DNA of 64,000 nt. Source: Yeosuana aquiaggeris (GTDB lineage: Bacteria; Bacteroidota; Bacteroidia; Flavobacteriales; Flavobacteriaceae). Below, piece after piece: positions 63,102 through 64,000 of this stretch (position 1 is the first letter of the stretch; each line of letters starts with the position of its first letter). The notes under the pieces were generated by a model, which did no database searches, was not told the origin of the DNA, and saw only the letters and a list, made by a program, of their open reading frames with translations. The DNA lies in NCBI RefSeq assembly GCF_044003965.1, contig NZ_JBAWKC010000005.1, positions 1-64,000 of the forward strand. Reading direction: 5' to 3'. The translations under genes were made by a program, and so were the position numbers.

Positions 63102-63422
63102 AATTGGTTGGTTTTAATTGGTTATATAATTGATTAGTAATTGCAGTATTGCGTTGTTTATAATCATAACAATTTAATATACGATAACTTAAACCTAGCC
63201 AAATAGGTAGTAAAAAGGGCACATTATGGATTCATTGAATTAATCCATTCAAAATTTTAAATATGCTATTAATTAGGGAGTTACTTAATTTATTCTTTGA
63301 AAAGTTAGTGAAAAATTAAATATAAAAATAAAAATAATTATTTTAAACGACTAATTACCAGTAACCTAGGTCATAATGACGTTTTTTGCTCAATAATGTA
63401 ATTTTAGTAAGCAATTTAAAAT
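63102..63422. other. Non-coding gap, AT-rich
   Basis: Upstream region of the propeller gene. It is very AT-rich, especially 63256-63350, with no gene I can support. It probably holds the promoter of the minus-strand propeller gene; no TAnnTTTG box was recognised with confidence. Confidence 0.4.
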
Positions 63423-63459
63423 AAAAAAGGGCCGGTATTTTAAGCCGACCCGTTTTTAT
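63423..63459 (-). terminator. Terminator of the partial gene
   Basis: CGGGTCGGC...CCGGCCC-type hairpin (GGG.CGG / CCG.CCC, one mismatch) flanked by A and T runs; on the minus strand it ends CCCTTTTTT. Confidence 0.75.
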
Positions 63460-63489
63460 CATAGTCAATTATAGCTAAAAAAACTTCGG

Positions 63490-64000
63490 TTATTTTAGAC
63501 TAAAATCAATATGTGCATTTTCCCATCCTCCGCCGGGATTAACATTCCACCACATTTGCAACATGCGTGATTTTCCTCCAGCACCGTTCAAAGTAAGAGC
63601 AGCATTGCCGTGAATTACCCACGCATTATTGCTGGGATCTTGATAGAGAAAAGTTTCACAAAACTCCTCTCCAGTGACTTCATCCACATAACAGAATTCT
63701 TCACTTGTAAATGTGAATTTTGTATTCATATTTCCAGTGCCAGAGTAAAACTCTCCTGTTTCAATGTTAAAGTAGCCTGCAAGAGCCTGGTTAGTTGTTA
63801 ATTTGACTGAAACAGTCCCATCTGGATTCGTCCGCCAGAAATCACCTTTTCCATAACTACCTTCAAAATCTGCAAACTCACCACTGATAAATGTGAATGT
63901 GAACGTCTCCCAGTCGATTTCCATTACCACATTCTTAGCAATCCCTAAACGGTAACCATCGTCCGTTGGTTCAATGAAGTAGGCACCTTGGCCTAGATTA
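63490..64000 (-). CDS. Uncharacterised protein, 5' end outside the window (partial)
   Basis: The frame stays open to the window edge (GQGAYFIEPTDDGYRLGIAKN before MEIDWETF), so a start at 63930 is not real. The visible 170 residues are beta-rich with Gly, Asn and Trp (FTFTFISGEFADFEGSYGKGDFW, HGNAALTLNGAGGKSRMLQMWWN). They include two Cys in FCYVDEVTGEEFCETF that could form a disulfide, suggesting a secreted protein. GC is as high as in the neighbouring propeller gene. I do not recognise the family. Confidence 0.7.
   Translation of the reverse strand, partial: NLGQGAYFIEPTDDGYRLGIAKNVVMEIDWETFTFTFISGEFADFEGSYGKGDFWRTNPDGTVSVKLTTNQALAGYFNIETGEFYSGTGNMNTKFTFTSEEFCYVDEVTGEEFCETFLYQDPSNNAWVIHGNAALTLNGAGGKSRMLQMWWNVNPGGGWENAHIDFSLK

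Overview
The window is a chromosomal segment of a Bacteroidota bacterium, almost certainly family Flavobacteriaceae. The evidence is AT-rich DNA, promoter -7 boxes of the TAnnTTTG type, a SusC/SusD glycan-uptake pair, the Bacteroidota-restricted families DUF6090, DUF4293, DUF1599, DUF3810 and BT_3928, a Rho with a long disordered insert, and an archaeal-type ProRS.

Layout. (1) 1-7.8 kb is an accessory region. Five same-strand paralogues of the membrane-anchored DUF6090 family are interspersed with imperfect palindromic repeats and small secreted proteins. It also holds three scars of one decayed gene and a 112-bp tandem repeat. (2) 7.8-25.6 kb is a polysaccharide utilisation locus on the minus strand: sensor/LuxR regulator, SusC, SusD, a triple-LamG surface lipoprotein, two GH144 enzymes, a GH3 and a GH43-discoidin-FN3 protein. 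Two GH144 plus GH3 point to beta-1,2-glucan as substrate. The locus lies between an intact tRNA-Arg(ACG) at 25587-25660 and a 22-bp copy of that tRNA's 3' end at 7765-7786. A truncated integrase start sits next to the tRNA, so I read the block as an immobilised, tRNA-targeted genomic island. (3) 25.7-29.9 kb is a sulfur/persulfide cluster: Crp-family regulator, split YeeE/YedE, TauE, an MBL-rhodanese protein and DUF2892. (4) 29.9-61.1 kb is core housekeeping DNA: clpS, prmA, tpiA, a TlpA-like thioredoxin, an ABC permease, BT_3928 family, DUF1599, folP, cdaA, an MsbA-like exporter, truA, a YfcE-like phosphoesterase, rho, rpsT, tRNA-Glu, proS, a FadL-type porin, folE, cysS, yidD, a serine hydrolase, pepD, DUF3810, two amidohydrolases, a SpoU methyltransferase and an M48 protease. 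(5) 61.3-64 kb has visibly higher GC, carries an NHL-type propeller lipoprotein and a partial secreted protein, and is bordered by a pair of interleaved perfect inverted repeats.

How the parts work together. In the glycan locus the regulator probably senses an imported or periplasmic oligosaccharide and switches on the susC operon. The surface lipoproteins bind the glycan, SusCD imports oligomers, GH144 cuts the chain and GH3 trims it to glucose. In the sulfur cluster YeeE/YedE imports reduced sulfur, the MBL-rhodanese protein oxidises or transfers persulfide sulfur, and TauE exports sulfite or a related anion. folP and folE are folate-pathway genes, but they lie about 12 kb apart.

All calls come from reading the sequence by eye. 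No database search, structure prediction or folding program was run.
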